DNA from: Pseudomonas sp. Irchel s3f7
Lineage (GTDB): Bacteria; Pseudomonadota; Gammaproteobacteria; Pseudomonadales; Pseudomonadaceae
Direction: 5' to 3'
Assembly (NCBI RefSeq): GCF_900187615.1
Contig: NZ_FYDO01000019.1
Span: forward strand, 62,001 to 126,000
DNA length: 64,000 nucleotides
In this document: positions 53,136 through 62,335 of the stretch, one piece after another
Numbering within the stretch: position 1 is the stretch's first letter
How the letters are laid out: every line of letters begins with the position of its first letter
Notes under the pieces: model-generated
Told to the model about the DNA's origin: nothing
Databases searched by the model: none
Seen by the model: only the letters and a program-made list of their open reading frames with translations
Position numbers and translations under genes: made by a program

Positions 53136-53872
53136 GTGCCAGCGGCTACAACCTCTACAAAAAATCGGCACGCGATGCGCAGTACGAGCTGATCGAGCGT
53201 TACGCGCCGCTGGTCAAACGCATTGCTTACCACTTGCTGGCGCGTCTGCCGGCCAGTGTTCAGGTTGAAGACTTGATCCAGGCCGGGATGATCGGCCTGC
53301 TTGAAGTCTCGACCAAATACGACGCCAGCAAAGGCGCGAGTTTCGAGACGTACGCGGGCATACGAATCCGCGGCGCCATGCTCGATGAAGTGCGCAAGGG
53401 CGACTGGGCACCCCGTTCGGTCCACCGCAATACGCGCATGGTCAGCGACGCAATTCGCTCGATTGAAGCTAAAACCGGCCGTGACGCTAAAGATCACGAA
53501 GTTGCGGCCGAACTCCAATTGAGTCTCGATGATTACTACGGAATTTTGAACGACACCCTGGGCAGCCGGTTATTCAGTTTCGACGATCTGTTGCAGGACG
53601 GCGAACACGAAGGGCTGCACGAGGATGGCGCGAGTGCTCATCTCGAGCCGTCTCGCGATCTGGAAGATGAACGCTTCCAGGCAGCGCTGGCGGACGCGAT
53701 TGCCAATTTGCCGGAGCGTGAGCGACTGGTGTTGGCGCTGTACTACGACGAAGAGTTGAATCTCAAGGAAATCGGTGAGGTCCTGGGGGTCAGCGAATCG
53801 CGGGTCAGCCAGTTACACAGCCAGTGCGCGGCCCGTTTGCGGGGGCGTTTGGGGGAGTGGCGAGCGCGCTGA
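53132..53872 (+). CDS. fliA: Flagellar sigma factor FliA (sigma28)
   Basis: A 246-residue sigma factor for flagellin and other late genes. Region 2 (YAPLVKRIAYHLLARLPASV, VEDLIQAGMIGLLE), region 3 (EVAAELQLSLDDY) and region 4 HTH (LKEIGEVLGVSESRVSQLHS) are clear. ATG 53132 overlaps the fleN stop. The fliC promoter at 22972 is its likely target. Confidence 0.98.
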   Translation: MSASGYNLYKKSARDAQYELIERYAPLVKRIAYHLLARLPASVQVEDLIQAGMIGLLEVSTKYDASKGASFETYAGIRIRGAMLDEVRKGDWAPRSVHRNTRMVSDAIRSIEAKTGRDAKDHEVAAELQLSLDDYYGILNDTLGSRLFSFDDLLQDGEHEGLHEDGASAHLEPSRDLEDERFQAALADAIANLPERERLVLALYYDEELNLKEIGEVLGVSESRVSQLHSQCAARLRGRLGEWRAR

Positions 53873-54040
53873 AGGCAGTGTGGGGGACACTGCGAAAAGG
53901 GCTGGTGTGGCGTTGAACTGCACCGGTCTCGATCTGTTGTGCTCCAGACAGTCATTGAGTGCTTTGCCGGATTGATTGAAATGGCGCGTCCAGGTGCTGG
54001 GCGCGTTTAAGACTGCTTGGAGGTCGAATTGGACAAGAAC

Positions 54041-54412
54041 ATGAAAATCCTCATCGTTGATGACTTCTCAACGATGCGGCGGATCATCAAGAACCTGCTG
54101 CGTGACCTTGGGTTCACCAACACCGTCGAGGCCGACGATGGCACTACCGCCATTCCGGTGCTCAACAGCGGAAGCATCGACTTTCTGGTGACGGACTGGA
54201 ACATGCCTGGCATGACTGGTATCGATCTTCTGCGCCACGTGCGTGCCGATGAAAAGCTCAAGCACCTGCCAGTATTGATGGTGACCGCTGAAGCCAAGCG
54301 CGAACAAATCATCGAAGCGGCCCAGGCTGGCGTTAACGGCTATGTGGTCAAGCCCTTCACGGCCCAGGCGTTGAAAGAAAAAATCGAAAAGATTTTCGAA
54401 CGCATCGGTTGA
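54041..54412 (+). CDS. cheY: Chemotaxis response regulator CheY
   Basis: A 123-residue receiver protein carrying the signal from CheA to FliM. Acid pair D7/D8, phosphoacceptor D52 (LVTDWNMPGMTG), T-loop Thr (MVTAEAKRE) and K in VVKPFTA are present. The usual annotated start is ATG 54041, but the strong GGAGG at 54019-54023 is better placed for TTG 54029, which would add four residues (MDKN). Confidence 0.97.
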   Translation: MKILIVDDFSTMRRIIKNLLRDLGFTNTVEADDGTTAIPVLNSGSIDFLVTDWNMPGMTGIDLLRHVRADEKLKHLPVLMVTAEAKREQIIEAAQAGVNGYVVKPFTAQALKEKIEKIFERIG

Positions 54413-54433
54413 TGAACGCGCCACGGGGGAGCT

Positions 54434-55222
54434 ATGGGGCATAACGAATCTTCATTGGGCGATTTTGAATCGACCCTGAAAAAACACGCCGTCGAACTGG
54501 TCGCCAGCCTTGAAAAAGGCAGGTTCGGTGACGCAGTGCAATTGATCCATGAGCTCAATCAGACCCGTGACCGCGGCCTGTATCAGGAAGTGGGAAAACT
54601 GACTCGCGAGTTGCATAGCGCGATCGTCAATTTCCAGATTGACCCGCACATGCCGCAAGCCGAAGAAGTGTCCCAGATTACGGATGCTGCGGAGCGTCTG
54701 GGCTACGTTGTGAAGCTCACCGAAGCGGCGGCCAACCGCACCATGGACCTGGTCGAAAGTGCTACGCCGCTGGTCAATGGTCTGGGTGACGAAGCCCAGG
54801 CCTTGAGCGCGGATTGGGGGCGGTTCATGCGTCGTGAAGTCGGCGCTGAAGAGTTTCGTGATCTGGCGCGGCGGGTCGACGGCTTTCTGTCACGCAGCAG
54901 CGTCGATAGCCGGGCAGTGTCGAGCAACCTGAACGACATCCTGCTGGCTCAGGATTACCAGGACCTCACAGGTCAAGTGATCAAGCGTGTGACACAGTTG
55001 GTCACCGAAGTCGAAAGTAATTTGCTCAAGCTCGTACTCATGGCCAGTCAGGTGGACCGCTTTGCGGGCATCGAACATGACCGTGAAGCGATGCTTGCAG
55101 AAAAAGATCCACAAAAACATCTCTCTCAGGGTGAAGGTCCGCAGATTCATGCCGATAAAAGAGAAGACGTTGTGTCCGGTCAGGACGATGTGGACGATTT
55201 GTTATCCAGCCTGGGATTTTAG
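54434..55222 (+). CDS. cheZ: CheY-P phosphatase CheZ
   Basis: A 262-residue helical phosphatase; the active segment LAQDYQDLTGQVIKRV carries the catalytic Gln (QD.TGQ). The C-terminal DDVDDLLSSLGF is the known CheY-tethering peptide. GGGGAG precedes ATG 54434. Confidence 0.97.
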   Translation: MGHNESSLGDFESTLKKHAVELVASLEKGRFGDAVQLIHELNQTRDRGLYQEVGKLTRELHSAIVNFQIDPHMPQAEEVSQITDAAERLGYVVKLTEAAANRTMDLVESATPLVNGLGDEAQALSADWGRFMRREVGAEEFRDLARRVDGFLSRSSVDSRAVSSNLNDILLAQDYQDLTGQVIKRVTQLVTEVESNLLKLVLMASQVDRFAGIEHDREAMLAEKDPQKHLSQGEGPQIHADKREDVVSGQDDVDDLLSSLGF

Positions 55223-55255
55223 CGTTTTAGAATTTTAGGTTTTTTGGGTTTTTAG
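55215..55255. repeat. T-rich degenerate octamer repeat between cheZ and cheA
   Basis: GATTTTAG, CGTTTTAG, AATTTTAG, GTTTTTTG and GGTTTTTAG follow one another, starting inside the cheZ stop. The stretch is far more T-rich than its surroundings. It may be a decayed tandem repeat or a spacer setting relative cheZ/cheA expression. Confidence 0.5.
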
Positions 55256-55276
55256 ACCTGTAGGAGCACCCCCTTA

Positions 55277-57529
55277 ATGAGCTTCGGCGCCGATGAAGAG
55301 ATCCTTCAGGATTTCCTGGTTGAGGCCGGCGAGATTCTAGAGCAACTGTCCGAGCAACTGGTCGAGCTGGAAAGCCGTCCGGATGATGCGGATCTGCTCA
55401 ATGCAATTTTTCGCGGTTTTCACACTGTAAAAGGGGGCGCCGGTTTCCTCCAGCTCAACGAGCTGGTGGAGTGCTGCCACATCGCCGAGAACGTGTTCGA
55501 CATCCTGCGCAAGGGTGAGCGTCGTGTCGATTCGGAACTGATGGACGTGGTGCTCGAAGCACTGGACGCGGTGAACAGCATGTTCAGCGAAGTCCGCGAG
55601 CGCAGCCCGATCACGGCCGCCACACCTGAACTGCTCGCGGCACTGGCCCGTCTGGCCGAACCACAGTCGGCTGACGAGGCTGTACCTGCGCCCGTCGCCG
55701 AAGTGGTTGAAGCGCCTGAAAGCGAATCGGGTGACATCACCGACAACGAATTCGAACAACTGCTGGACTCGCTGAACGCCGTCAAGGCCCAGGCCGGGGC
55801 ACCGGCAGCTGCTCCAGCTCCAGTGCCTGCCGGCAATGCCGCGGCAAGCGATGAAATCACCGATGCCGAGTTCGAGTCCTTGCTCGATCAATTGCATGGT
55901 AAAGGCCAGTTTGCCGTCGACGCAGTGGCACCCGCGCCGACTGCACCGCCAGCGCCGAAAGCCGCAGGCGACAGCTCCGATATTACCGACGAAGAATTCG
56001 AAGCACTGCTCGACCAGCTGCACGGCAAGGGTAACTTTGCGGTTGATGCGCTGGAATCCGCTATTGCTTCAGTACCGACGCCGGTGGCACCTGCCGCTTT
56101 AGCAGCGGGTAGCGATCTGATCAGCGATCACGAGTTCGAGTCGCTGCTCGACGAATTGCACGGCAAAGGCAAGTTCAGCGAAGTCGGTACCGCAACCGCC
56201 GCAACCGCCGCAAGTGCTTCTGTCGCTGCACCGGCAGCCAAAGCGGTAGCGCCGAAAGCTGTCGCCAAGGCACCAGAACCGAAGGCCGAAGCACCTGCTG
56301 CGGCACCGGCACCTGCCCGCGCCGTCGCCGCGCCACCTGCGGAAAAACCGGCCAGCGAAGCCGAAACCACCGTGCGGGTCGATACCGCGCGTCTCGACGA
56401 AATCATGAACATGGTCGGCGAACTGGTGCTGGTGCGTAACCGCCTGGTGCGCCTGGGTGCCAACAGCGCCGACGAAGCCATGTCCAAGGCCGTATCGAAC
56501 CTCGACGTGGTCACGGCCGACCTGCAAACCGCGGTCATGAAGACCCGGATGCAACCGATCAAGAAAGTCTTCGGACGCTTCCCGCGTCTGGTTCGCGACT
56601 TGGCCCGTCAGCTCAAGAAAGAGATCAACCTGGAACTGGTCGGCGAAGAAACCGACCTCGACAAGAACCTCGTCGAGGCCCTGGCCGACCCGCTGGTCCA
56701 CTTGGTGCGCAACGCAGTCGACCACGGCATCGAGTCGCCGGAAGAACGCGAAGCCTCGGGCAAGGCCCGGGGCGGCAAGGTGATTCTGGCGGCCGAGCAG
56801 GAAGGCGATCACATCCTGCTGTCGATCTCCGATGACGGCAAAGGCATGGACCCGAACGTCCTGCGTTCCATCGCGGTAAAACGCGGTGTGATGGACAAGG
56901 ACGCGGCCGATCGCCTGAGCGATACCGAGTGCTACAACCTGATCTTCGCGCCGGGCTTCTCGACCAAGACCGAGATTTCCGACGTGTCGGGTCGTGGCGT
57001 GGGCATGGACGTGGTGAAAACCAAGATCTCCCAGCTCAACGGCTCGATCAACATCTACTCGGCCAAGGGCCAGGGTTCGAAGATCGTCATCAAGGTGCCG
57101 CTGACCCTGGCGATCATGCCGACACTGATGGTGATGCTCGGCAACCAGGCCTTTGCGTTCCCGCTGGTCAACGTCAACGAAATCTTCCACCTCGACCTGT
57201 CGACCACCAACGTCGTCGACGGCCAGGAAGTGGTGATCGTGCGGGACAAGGCGCTGCCATTGTTCTACCTCAAACGCTGGCTGGTCAGTTCCGCCGCTCA
57301 CGAAGAGCAGCGCGAAGGCCATGTGGTGATCCTTTCGGTGGGCACTCAGCGGATCGGCTTCGTCGTCGATCAACTGGTTGGCCAGGAAGAAGTGGTCATC
57401 AAGCCATTGGGCAAAATGCTTCAGGGAACGCCGGGCATGTCGGGCGCCACGATTACCGGTGACGGTCGCATCGCGCTGATTCTCGATGTTCCGAGCATGC
57501 TCAAGCGTTACGCCACACGGCGTATTTGA
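55277..57529 (+). CDS. cheA: Chemotaxis histidine kinase CheA with repeat-bearing linker
   Basis: A 750-residue kinase. HPt/P1 (about 1-105, phosphoacceptor H49 in FRGFHTVKGGAGFL), a 255-residue linker, dimerisation P3 (about 365-440), ATPase P4 (VEALADPLVHLVRNAVDHGI, DDGKGMD) and CheW-like P5. No recognisable P2 domain is present. Instead the Ala/Pro-rich linker holds four copies of I-[TS]-D-x-E-F-E-x-L-L-D-x-L (about 154-166, 194-206, 236-248, 282-294), three extended by HGKG-x-F. These resemble the CheY-binding peptides of FliM and CheZ; that they bind CheY is inference. Confidence 0.96.
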   Translation: MSFGADEEILQDFLVEAGEILEQLSEQLVELESRPDDADLLNAIFRGFHTVKGGAGFLQLNELVECCHIAENVFDILRKGERRVDSELMDVVLEALDAVNSMFSEVRERSPITAATPELLAALARLAEPQSADEAVPAPVAEVVEAPESESGDITDNEFEQLLDSLNAVKAQAGAPAAAPAPVPAGNAAASDEITDAEFESLLDQLHGKGQFAVDAVAPAPTAPPAPKAAGDSSDITDEEFEALLDQLHGKGNFAVDALESAIASVPTPVAPAALAAGSDLISDHEFESLLDELHGKGKFSEVGTATAATAASASVAAPAAKAVAPKAVAKAPEPKAEAPAAAPAPARAVAAPPAEKPASEAETTVRVDTARLDEIMNMVGELVLVRNRLVRLGANSADEAMSKAVSNLDVVTADLQTAVMKTRMQPIKKVFGRFPRLVRDLARQLKKEINLELVGEETDLDKNLVEALADPLVHLVRNAVDHGIESPEEREASGKARGGKVILAAEQEGDHILLSISDDGKGMDPNVLRSIAVKRGVMDKDAADRLSDTECYNLIFAPGFSTKTEISDVSGRGVGMDVVKTKISQLNGSINIYSAKGQGSKIVIKVPLTLAIMPTLMVMLGNQAFAFPLVNVNEIFHLDLSTTNVVDGQEVVIVRDKALPLFYLKRWLVSSAAHEEQREGHVVILSVGTQRIGFVVDQLVGQEEVVIKPLGKMLQGTPGMSGATITGDGRIALILDVPSMLKRYATRRI

Positions 57530-57578
57530 TTCTGGTGGAGCGGGGCGACTGAGCTTCGCTCCATCTAATGGAGTGTTT

Positions 57579-58715
57579 ATGGCAGTCAAAGTCCTGGTGG
57601 TGGACGATTCGGGGTTTTTCCGCCGCCGCGTTTCGGAAATTCTTTCAGCGGATTCCAATATCCAGGTCGTCGGCACCGCGACCAACGGCAAAGAGGCGAT
57701 TGATCAGGCGCTGTCCCTCAAGCCCGACGTGATCACCATGGACTACGAGATGCCGATGATGGACGGCATCACTGCCGTGCGGCACATCATGCAGCGCTGC
57801 CCGACGCCGGTCTTGATGTTCTCCTCGCTGACCCACGAAGGCGCCCGGGTGACCCTCGATGCGCTGGACGCCGGTGCCGTGGACTTCCTGCCGAAGAATT
57901 TCGAAGACATCTCCCGCAACCCGGAGAAGGTCAAGCAACTGCTGTGCGAGAAGATCCTGAGCATCTCGCGCAGCAATCGTCGTGTCAGCACTTACAGCGC
58001 GCCGGCCCCTGTGGCCGCGCCAGCTCCAACCCCGGCGCCTTCGAGCATCGGCAGTTACGGCCACAGTGCGCCTGTGCGTCCAGCACCGGCACCGGCACCG
58101 ATTCCTGCGCGAGCGCATGCACCCGTGACGTCTTCGCCCGCTCCCAAGCGCAAAGCCTACAAACTGGTGGCCATCGGCACGTCCACCGGTGGGCCGGTTG
58201 CCCTGCAGCGGGTGTTGACCCAATTGCCGGCCAACTTCCCAGCACCGATCGTGTTGATCCAGCACATGCCGGCCGCGTTCACCAAAGCGTTCGCCGAGCG
58301 CCTGGACAAACTCTGCCGCATCAGCGTCAAGGAAGCCGAGGATGGCGACATCCTGCGACCCGGTGTTGCGCTACTGGCGCCGGGTGGCAAGCAGATGATG
58401 ATCGATGGCCGTGGCGCGGTGAGAATCCTGCCGGGTGACGAGCGTCTGAATTACAAGCCGTGTGTGGATATCACCTTCGGTTCGGCTGCCAAGACCTTCG
58501 GTGACAAAGTTCTGGCGGTGGTGTTGACCGGTATGGGCGCCGACGGCCGCGAAGGTGCGCGCCTGCTCAAGCAGGGTGGCAGTTCGATCTGGGCTCAGGA
58601 TGAAGCCAGTTGCGTGATCTACGGCATGCCGATGGCCATCGTCAAAGCTGAGCTCGCCGACGCGGTGTACAGCCTCGACGACATTGGCCGGCACATTGTC
58701 GAGGCTTGCGTCTGA
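57579..58715 (+). CDS. cheB: Chemoreceptor methylesterase CheB
   Basis: A 378-residue protein with receiver domain (D55 in ITMDYEMPMMDG), an Ala/Pro-rich linker (about 140-190) and a methylesterase domain with the catalytic Ser (AIGTSTGGP), His (LIQHMPAAF) and Asp (TGMGADGREG). GGAG precedes ATG 57579. The motC ATG overlaps its stop by one base. No cheR is in the window. Confidence 0.97.
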   Translation: MAVKVLVVDDSGFFRRRVSEILSADSNIQVVGTATNGKEAIDQALSLKPDVITMDYEMPMMDGITAVRHIMQRCPTPVLMFSSLTHEGARVTLDALDAGAVDFLPKNFEDISRNPEKVKQLLCEKILSISRSNRRVSTYSAPAPVAAPAPTPAPSSIGSYGHSAPVRPAPAPAPIPARAHAPVTSSPAPKRKAYKLVAIGTSTGGPVALQRVLTQLPANFPAPIVLIQHMPAAFTKAFAERLDKLCRISVKEAEDGDILRPGVALLAPGGKQMMIDGRGAVRILPGDERLNYKPCVDITFGSAAKTFGDKVLAVVLTGMGADGREGARLLKQGGSSIWAQDEASCVIYGMPMAIVKAELADAVYSLDDIGRHIVEACV

Positions 58716-59455
58716 TGGATGTTCTAAGCCTCATTGGCATCATCATGGCGTTCGTCGCCATCATCGGCGGCAACTACCTCGAAGGCGGGCATCTCGGTGC
58801 GTTGGCCAACGGTCCGGCGGCCTTGATCGTGCTGGGCGGGACCGTCGGCGCGGCATTGCTGCAAGCGCCGATGAGCGCTTTCAAGCGTGCGATGCAGATT
58901 CTGGCGTGGATCCTGTTTCCACCGCGCGTCGACCTCGCCGGTGGTATCGATCGCGTGGTGAACTGGAGTTTGACGGCACGCAAGGAAGGGCTGCTCGGCC
59001 TGGAAGGCATCGCTGACGCAGAACCCGACAACTACGCACGCAAAGGCCTGCAACTGCTGGTCGATGGCGCCGAACCGGAAGCGATCCGCAGCATTCTTGA
59101 AGTGGACTTCTACACCCAGGAAAGCCGCGATATCGAAGCCGCCAAAGTGTTTGAAAGCATGGGCGGTTATGCGCCGACCATCGGCATCATCGGTGCGGTC
59201 ATGGGCCTGATTCATGTCATGGGCAACCTCGCGGATCCGTCGCAACTGGGCAGCGGTATCGCCGTGGCTTTCGTCGCGACCATCTACGGCGTGGCCAGCG
59301 CTAACCTGGTGCTGTTGCCGATTGCCGCCAAACTCAAATCCATCGCGTTGCGTCAGTCGCGTTATCGCGAAATGCTGCTGGAAGGGATCCTGTCGATCGC
59401 CGAAGGTGAAAACCCTCGTTCCATAGAGTTGAAGCTGCAAGGCTTCATGGATTAA
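58715..59455 (+). CDS. motC: Flagellar stator protein MotC (MotA family)
   Basis: A 246-residue proton-channel stator subunit with four transmembrane helices; the conserved GGYAPTIGIIGAVMGLIHVM lies in the third/fourth helix region and the cytoplasmic loop (about 50-140) contacts FliG. It overlaps cheB by one base. With motD it forms the second stator pair typical of Pseudomonas; motAB are not in the window. Confidence 0.95.
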   Translation: MDVLSLIGIIMAFVAIIGGNYLEGGHLGALANGPAALIVLGGTVGAALLQAPMSAFKRAMQILAWILFPPRVDLAGGIDRVVNWSLTARKEGLLGLEGIADAEPDNYARKGLQLLVDGAEPEAIRSILEVDFYTQESRDIEAAKVFESMGGYAPTIGIIGAVMGLIHVMGNLADPSQLGSGIAVAFVATIYGVASANLVLLPIAAKLKSIALRQSRYREMLLEGILSIAEGENPRSIELKLQGFMD

Positions 59456-59467
59456 GGGAATAAGCTC

Positions 59468-60358
59468 ATGGCCCGTCGTCGACATCAGGAAGAACACGTT
59501 AACCACGAGCGCTGGCTGGTGTCTTACGCGGACTTCATCACCTTGCTGTTCGCCTTTTTCGTGGTGATGTACTCCATTTCTTCGGTCAACGAAGGCAAGT
59601 ACAAAATCATTTCCGAAGCGCTGATCGGCGTCTTCAGCGATAACGACCGCGCACTCAAGCCGATCCCGATCGGTGACGAGCGGCCGAAGACCGTCACGCC
59701 GGCCAAGCCATTGGTCAAGGACAGCGAGCAGGTCGACGCCGGTGTCGCCGGGGCCAGCGATCCGCTCAAAAGCATCGCCGATGACATCAGCGCAGCGTTC
59801 GGCGATCTGATCAGCTCCAACCAGATGACCGTGCGCGGCAACGAGTTATGGGTCGAGGTCGAACTCAACTCCAGCCTGTTGTTCGGCAGCGGCGACGCCA
59901 TGCCCAGCGACATCGCGTTCAACATCATCGACAAGGTCGCGGCGATTCTGAAACCGTTCGACAACCCGATTCACGTCGAGGGTTTCACCGACGATCAACC
60001 GATCCGCACCGCGCAGTACCCGACCAACTGGGAGCTGTCCTCCGCCCGGTCGGCGAGCATTGTGCGCATGCTGGCGATGCAGGGGGTGAACCCGGGTCGC
60101 CTGGCGTCGGTGGGTTACGGTGAGTTCCAGCCGGTGGCCAATAATGCCACCACCGAGGGCCGTGCGCGTAACCGTCGCGTGGTGCTGGTGGTGTCGCGCA
60201 ACCTGGATGTGCGCCGCAGCCTGACCGGAACCGGAACCGCCCATGCGCAACCGGATGCCGCATTGAAGCGTGCTGGCACACAAACTGCACCGACCCCGGT
60301 CAAGTCGCCGGTACGAGAGAGCGCCGTCAATTCTCCGTCACCCGCATTAACACGTTGA
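59468..60358 (+). CDS. motD: Flagellar stator protein MotD (MotB family)
   Basis: A 296-residue protein with one transmembrane helix bearing the proton-binding D22 (SYADFITLLFAFFVVMYS) and a periplasmic OmpA-like peptidoglycan-binding domain (VEGFTDDQPI, ELSSARSASIVRML, GRARNRRVVLVV). The C-terminal tail is Ala/Pro-rich. Partner of MotC. Confidence 0.95.
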   Translation: MARRRHQEEHVNHERWLVSYADFITLLFAFFVVMYSISSVNEGKYKIISEALIGVFSDNDRALKPIPIGDERPKTVTPAKPLVKDSEQVDAGVAGASDPLKSIADDISAAFGDLISSNQMTVRGNELWVEVELNSSLLFGSGDAMPSDIAFNIIDKVAAILKPFDNPIHVEGFTDDQPIRTAQYPTNWELSSARSASIVRMLAMQGVNPGRLASVGYGEFQPVANNATTEGRARNRRVVLVVSRNLDVRRSLTGTGTAHAQPDAALKRAGTQTAPTPVKSPVRESAVNSPSPALTR

Positions 60359-60401
60359 GCTATTTCTCGGCCGATCCATTCGGTCGGGAGGAACCATTCG
60401 A

Positions 60402-61190
60402 ATGAGAGTCTGGGCAGTCGCCAATCAAAAGGGTGGTGTCGGTAAAACCACTTCCTCCATCGCTTTAGCCGGGTTACTGGCCGAGGCGGGCAAGCGCGTG
60501 GTTGTGGTCGACCTCGACCCCCACGGCTCGATGACCAGCTATTTCGGTTACGACCCCGACACCCTGGAGCACAGCAACTACGACTTGTTCCTGCACAAGG
60601 GCAGCGTGCCGCAGGGCTTGCCCGGGCAATTGTTGCTGTCGACCAGTGACGAACGCATTTCTCTTTTGCCTTCCAGTACCGCGCTGGCGACCCTTGAGCG
60701 TCAGACGCCAGGCCAGAGCGGTCTGGGCCTGGTGATTGCCAAGAGTCTGGCGCAGTTATGGCAGGACTTCGATTACGCGATCATCGACAGCCCGCCGCTG
60801 CTCGGTGTGCTGATGGTCAATGCCTTGGCGGCGAGCCAGCAACTGGTGATCCCGGTGCAGACCGAACACCTGGCGGTCAAGGGCCTTGAGCGCATGGTCA
60901 ACACGCTGGCGATGATCAACCGCTCTCGCAAACAGGCGTTGCCGTTCTCCATCGTCCCGACCTTGTTTGACCGACGCACACAAGCGTCCCTTGGAACGCT
61001 GCGTGTCCTGCGCGACAAATTCCCCGAGGAGATCTGGCAGGGCTACATCCCGGTCGACACGCGCCTGCGTGATGCCAGCCGCGCCGGATTGACGCCTTCG
61101 CAGTTCGACGGCAAGAGCCGCGGCGTTCTTGCTTACCGTGCATTGCTCAAGCATCTGCTGGCGGCGCAACTCGTCGCGCAGGTGGCCTGA
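60402..61190 (+). CDS. parC: ParA-family ATPase ParC of the chemotaxis array
   Basis: A 262-residue Soj/ParA-type ATPase. Deviant Walker A NQKGGVGKTTSS, then VVVDLDPHGSMTSYFGY. Its place after motD and before a CheW-domain protein and cheW is that of ParC, which recruits chemotaxis arrays to the pole in Vibrio and Pseudomonas, rather than of chromosome partition genes. GGGAGG precedes the ATG. Confidence 0.9.
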   Translation: MRVWAVANQKGGVGKTTSSIALAGLLAEAGKRVVVVDLDPHGSMTSYFGYDPDTLEHSNYDLFLHKGSVPQGLPGQLLLSTSDERISLLPSSTALATLERQTPGQSGLGLVIAKSLAQLWQDFDYAIIDSPPLLGVLMVNALAASQQLVIPVQTEHLAVKGLERMVNTLAMINRSRKQALPFSIVPTLFDRRTQASLGTLRVLRDKFPEEIWQGYIPVDTRLRDASRAGLTPSQFDGKSRGVLAYRALLKHLLAAQLVAQVA

Positions 61191-61205
61191 GATGAATTCA
61201 ATACG

Positions 61206-61296
61206 TGTAGGAGCTGGCGAAGGCTGCGATCTTTTGATCTTGCTCGGCGGCGCTCTTTATATCGCTAAAAGATCGCAGCCTGCGGCAGCTCCTACA
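61206..61296. repeat. Inverted repeat of the AAAGATCGCAGCCT type between parC and parP
   Basis: Outer TGTAGGAGCTG and CAGCTCCTACA arms enclose GGCTGCGATCTTTTGAT and ATCGCTAAAAGATCGCAGCC. The core is shared with the repeat at 63224-63311, so the two form a separate subfamily. It interrupts the parC-parP operon. Confidence 0.75.
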
Positions 61297-61310
61297 GTGG
61301 GGATGTTCCA

Positions 61311-62258
61311 GTGAACCGGCCGATCAAGATCACATCGCGCCCACAGCTGGCGTTGCAGTCTTATCTGGACAACCTGCTGCAAGACGCGACCGAAGAGTTT
61401 TCGCCAGACCTTTCGGCAATTCCCGAAGTCGTCGCAACGGTAAAAGCCATTGAAGAGCAGGGCGTGCTGGATGAATTCCAGGCAGCCGTGCTTGAAGAGC
61501 AGGCCCGGGATGCGCAGAAAAACACGGTGGCGGTTGCGCCGGTAGTCAAAACGCTCGTTGCCGTGGTCGACGCGCCTGCACCCGCCATGGTGTCGGTATC
61601 GACTATCGCGCCGTTGCTGCAAACCTTGTCCGAGCCCGTCGTCGAAGTGCCTGAAACCGAGGAGCCGCTGCCCACGCAAACGCAGCAAGTCCTGGTGGAA
61701 CCCGTCGTCGAAGTTCATCTGCCGCCGAGCAACACGCCGCCACCGGTGGAAACCGATGGGCGTCCGTCATGGGCCGCCGAGCCGTTCGAGTGCCTTTTGT
61801 TCGACGTCGCCGGGTTGACCCTGGCGGTGCCGCTGGTCTGCCTGGGTTCGATCTATTCTCTGGCCGGCCACGAGCTCACGCCGTTATTTGGCCAGCCGGA
61901 ATGGTTCCTCGGCATCTTGCCGAGCCAGGCAGGCAACCTGAAGGTGCTGGATACCGCACGGTGGGTCATGCCCGATCGTTATCGCGACGATTTCAAGCAG
62001 GGCCTGCAATACGTGATTTCGGTTCAGGGTTACGAATGGGGGCTGGCGGTGCATCAGGTCAGCCGCTCGTTGCGCCTGGATCCGAATGAAATCAAATGGA
62101 GAAGTCACCGAGGTCAGCGGCCATGGCTCGCCGGCACGGTGATTGAACACATGTGCGCCTTGCTCGATGTCACCTCACTGGCCGAGCTGATCGCCAGCGG
62201 CGGCGCCAGGCACATGACTGGCAGCAAGCCGAACCACAAACCGACATCAGTCAAATAA
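61311..62258 (+). CDS. parP: CheW-domain array protein ParP
   Basis: A 315-residue protein. The N-terminal acidic/Pro-rich part (about 1-155) is variable; the C-terminal AIF/CheW-like domain (about 158-300: ECLLFDVAGLTLAVPLVCLG, GILPSQAGNLKVLDTARWV) binds CheA and receptors in Vibrio ParP and couples arrays to ParC. The start is GTG 61311 inside the end of the preceding repeat region. Order parC-parP-cheW supports the name. Confidence 0.85.
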   Translation: MNRPIKITSRPQLALQSYLDNLLQDATEEFSPDLSAIPEVVATVKAIEEQGVLDEFQAAVLEEQARDAQKNTVAVAPVVKTLVAVVDAPAPAMVSVSTIAPLLQTLSEPVVEVPETEEPLPTQTQQVLVEPVVEVHLPPSNTPPPVETDGRPSWAAEPFECLLFDVAGLTLAVPLVCLGSIYSLAGHELTPLFGQPEWFLGILPSQAGNLKVLDTARWVMPDRYRDDFKQGLQYVISVQGYEWGLAVHQVSRSLRLDPNEIKWRSHRGQRPWLAGTVIEHMCALLDVTSLAELIASGGARHMTGSKPNHKPTSVK

Positions 62259-62335
62259 ACAAAACAGGCAGCGTCACGTCTGATGACGTTGCACAGAACA
62301 CACACCGCCAGGGCGGTTTCTTGAGGGGTCAGGGT

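Noticed and set aside
53875..53893. GCAGTGT-ggggg-ACACTGC hairpin after fliA
   Set aside because: Seven-bp stem with no T tract; too weak to call a terminator.
53940..53980. Possible sigma28 promoter (GCCGGATT) before cheY
   Set aside because: No TCAAG/TAAAG-type -35 element at 14 bases; cheY may be transcribed with fleN-fliA.
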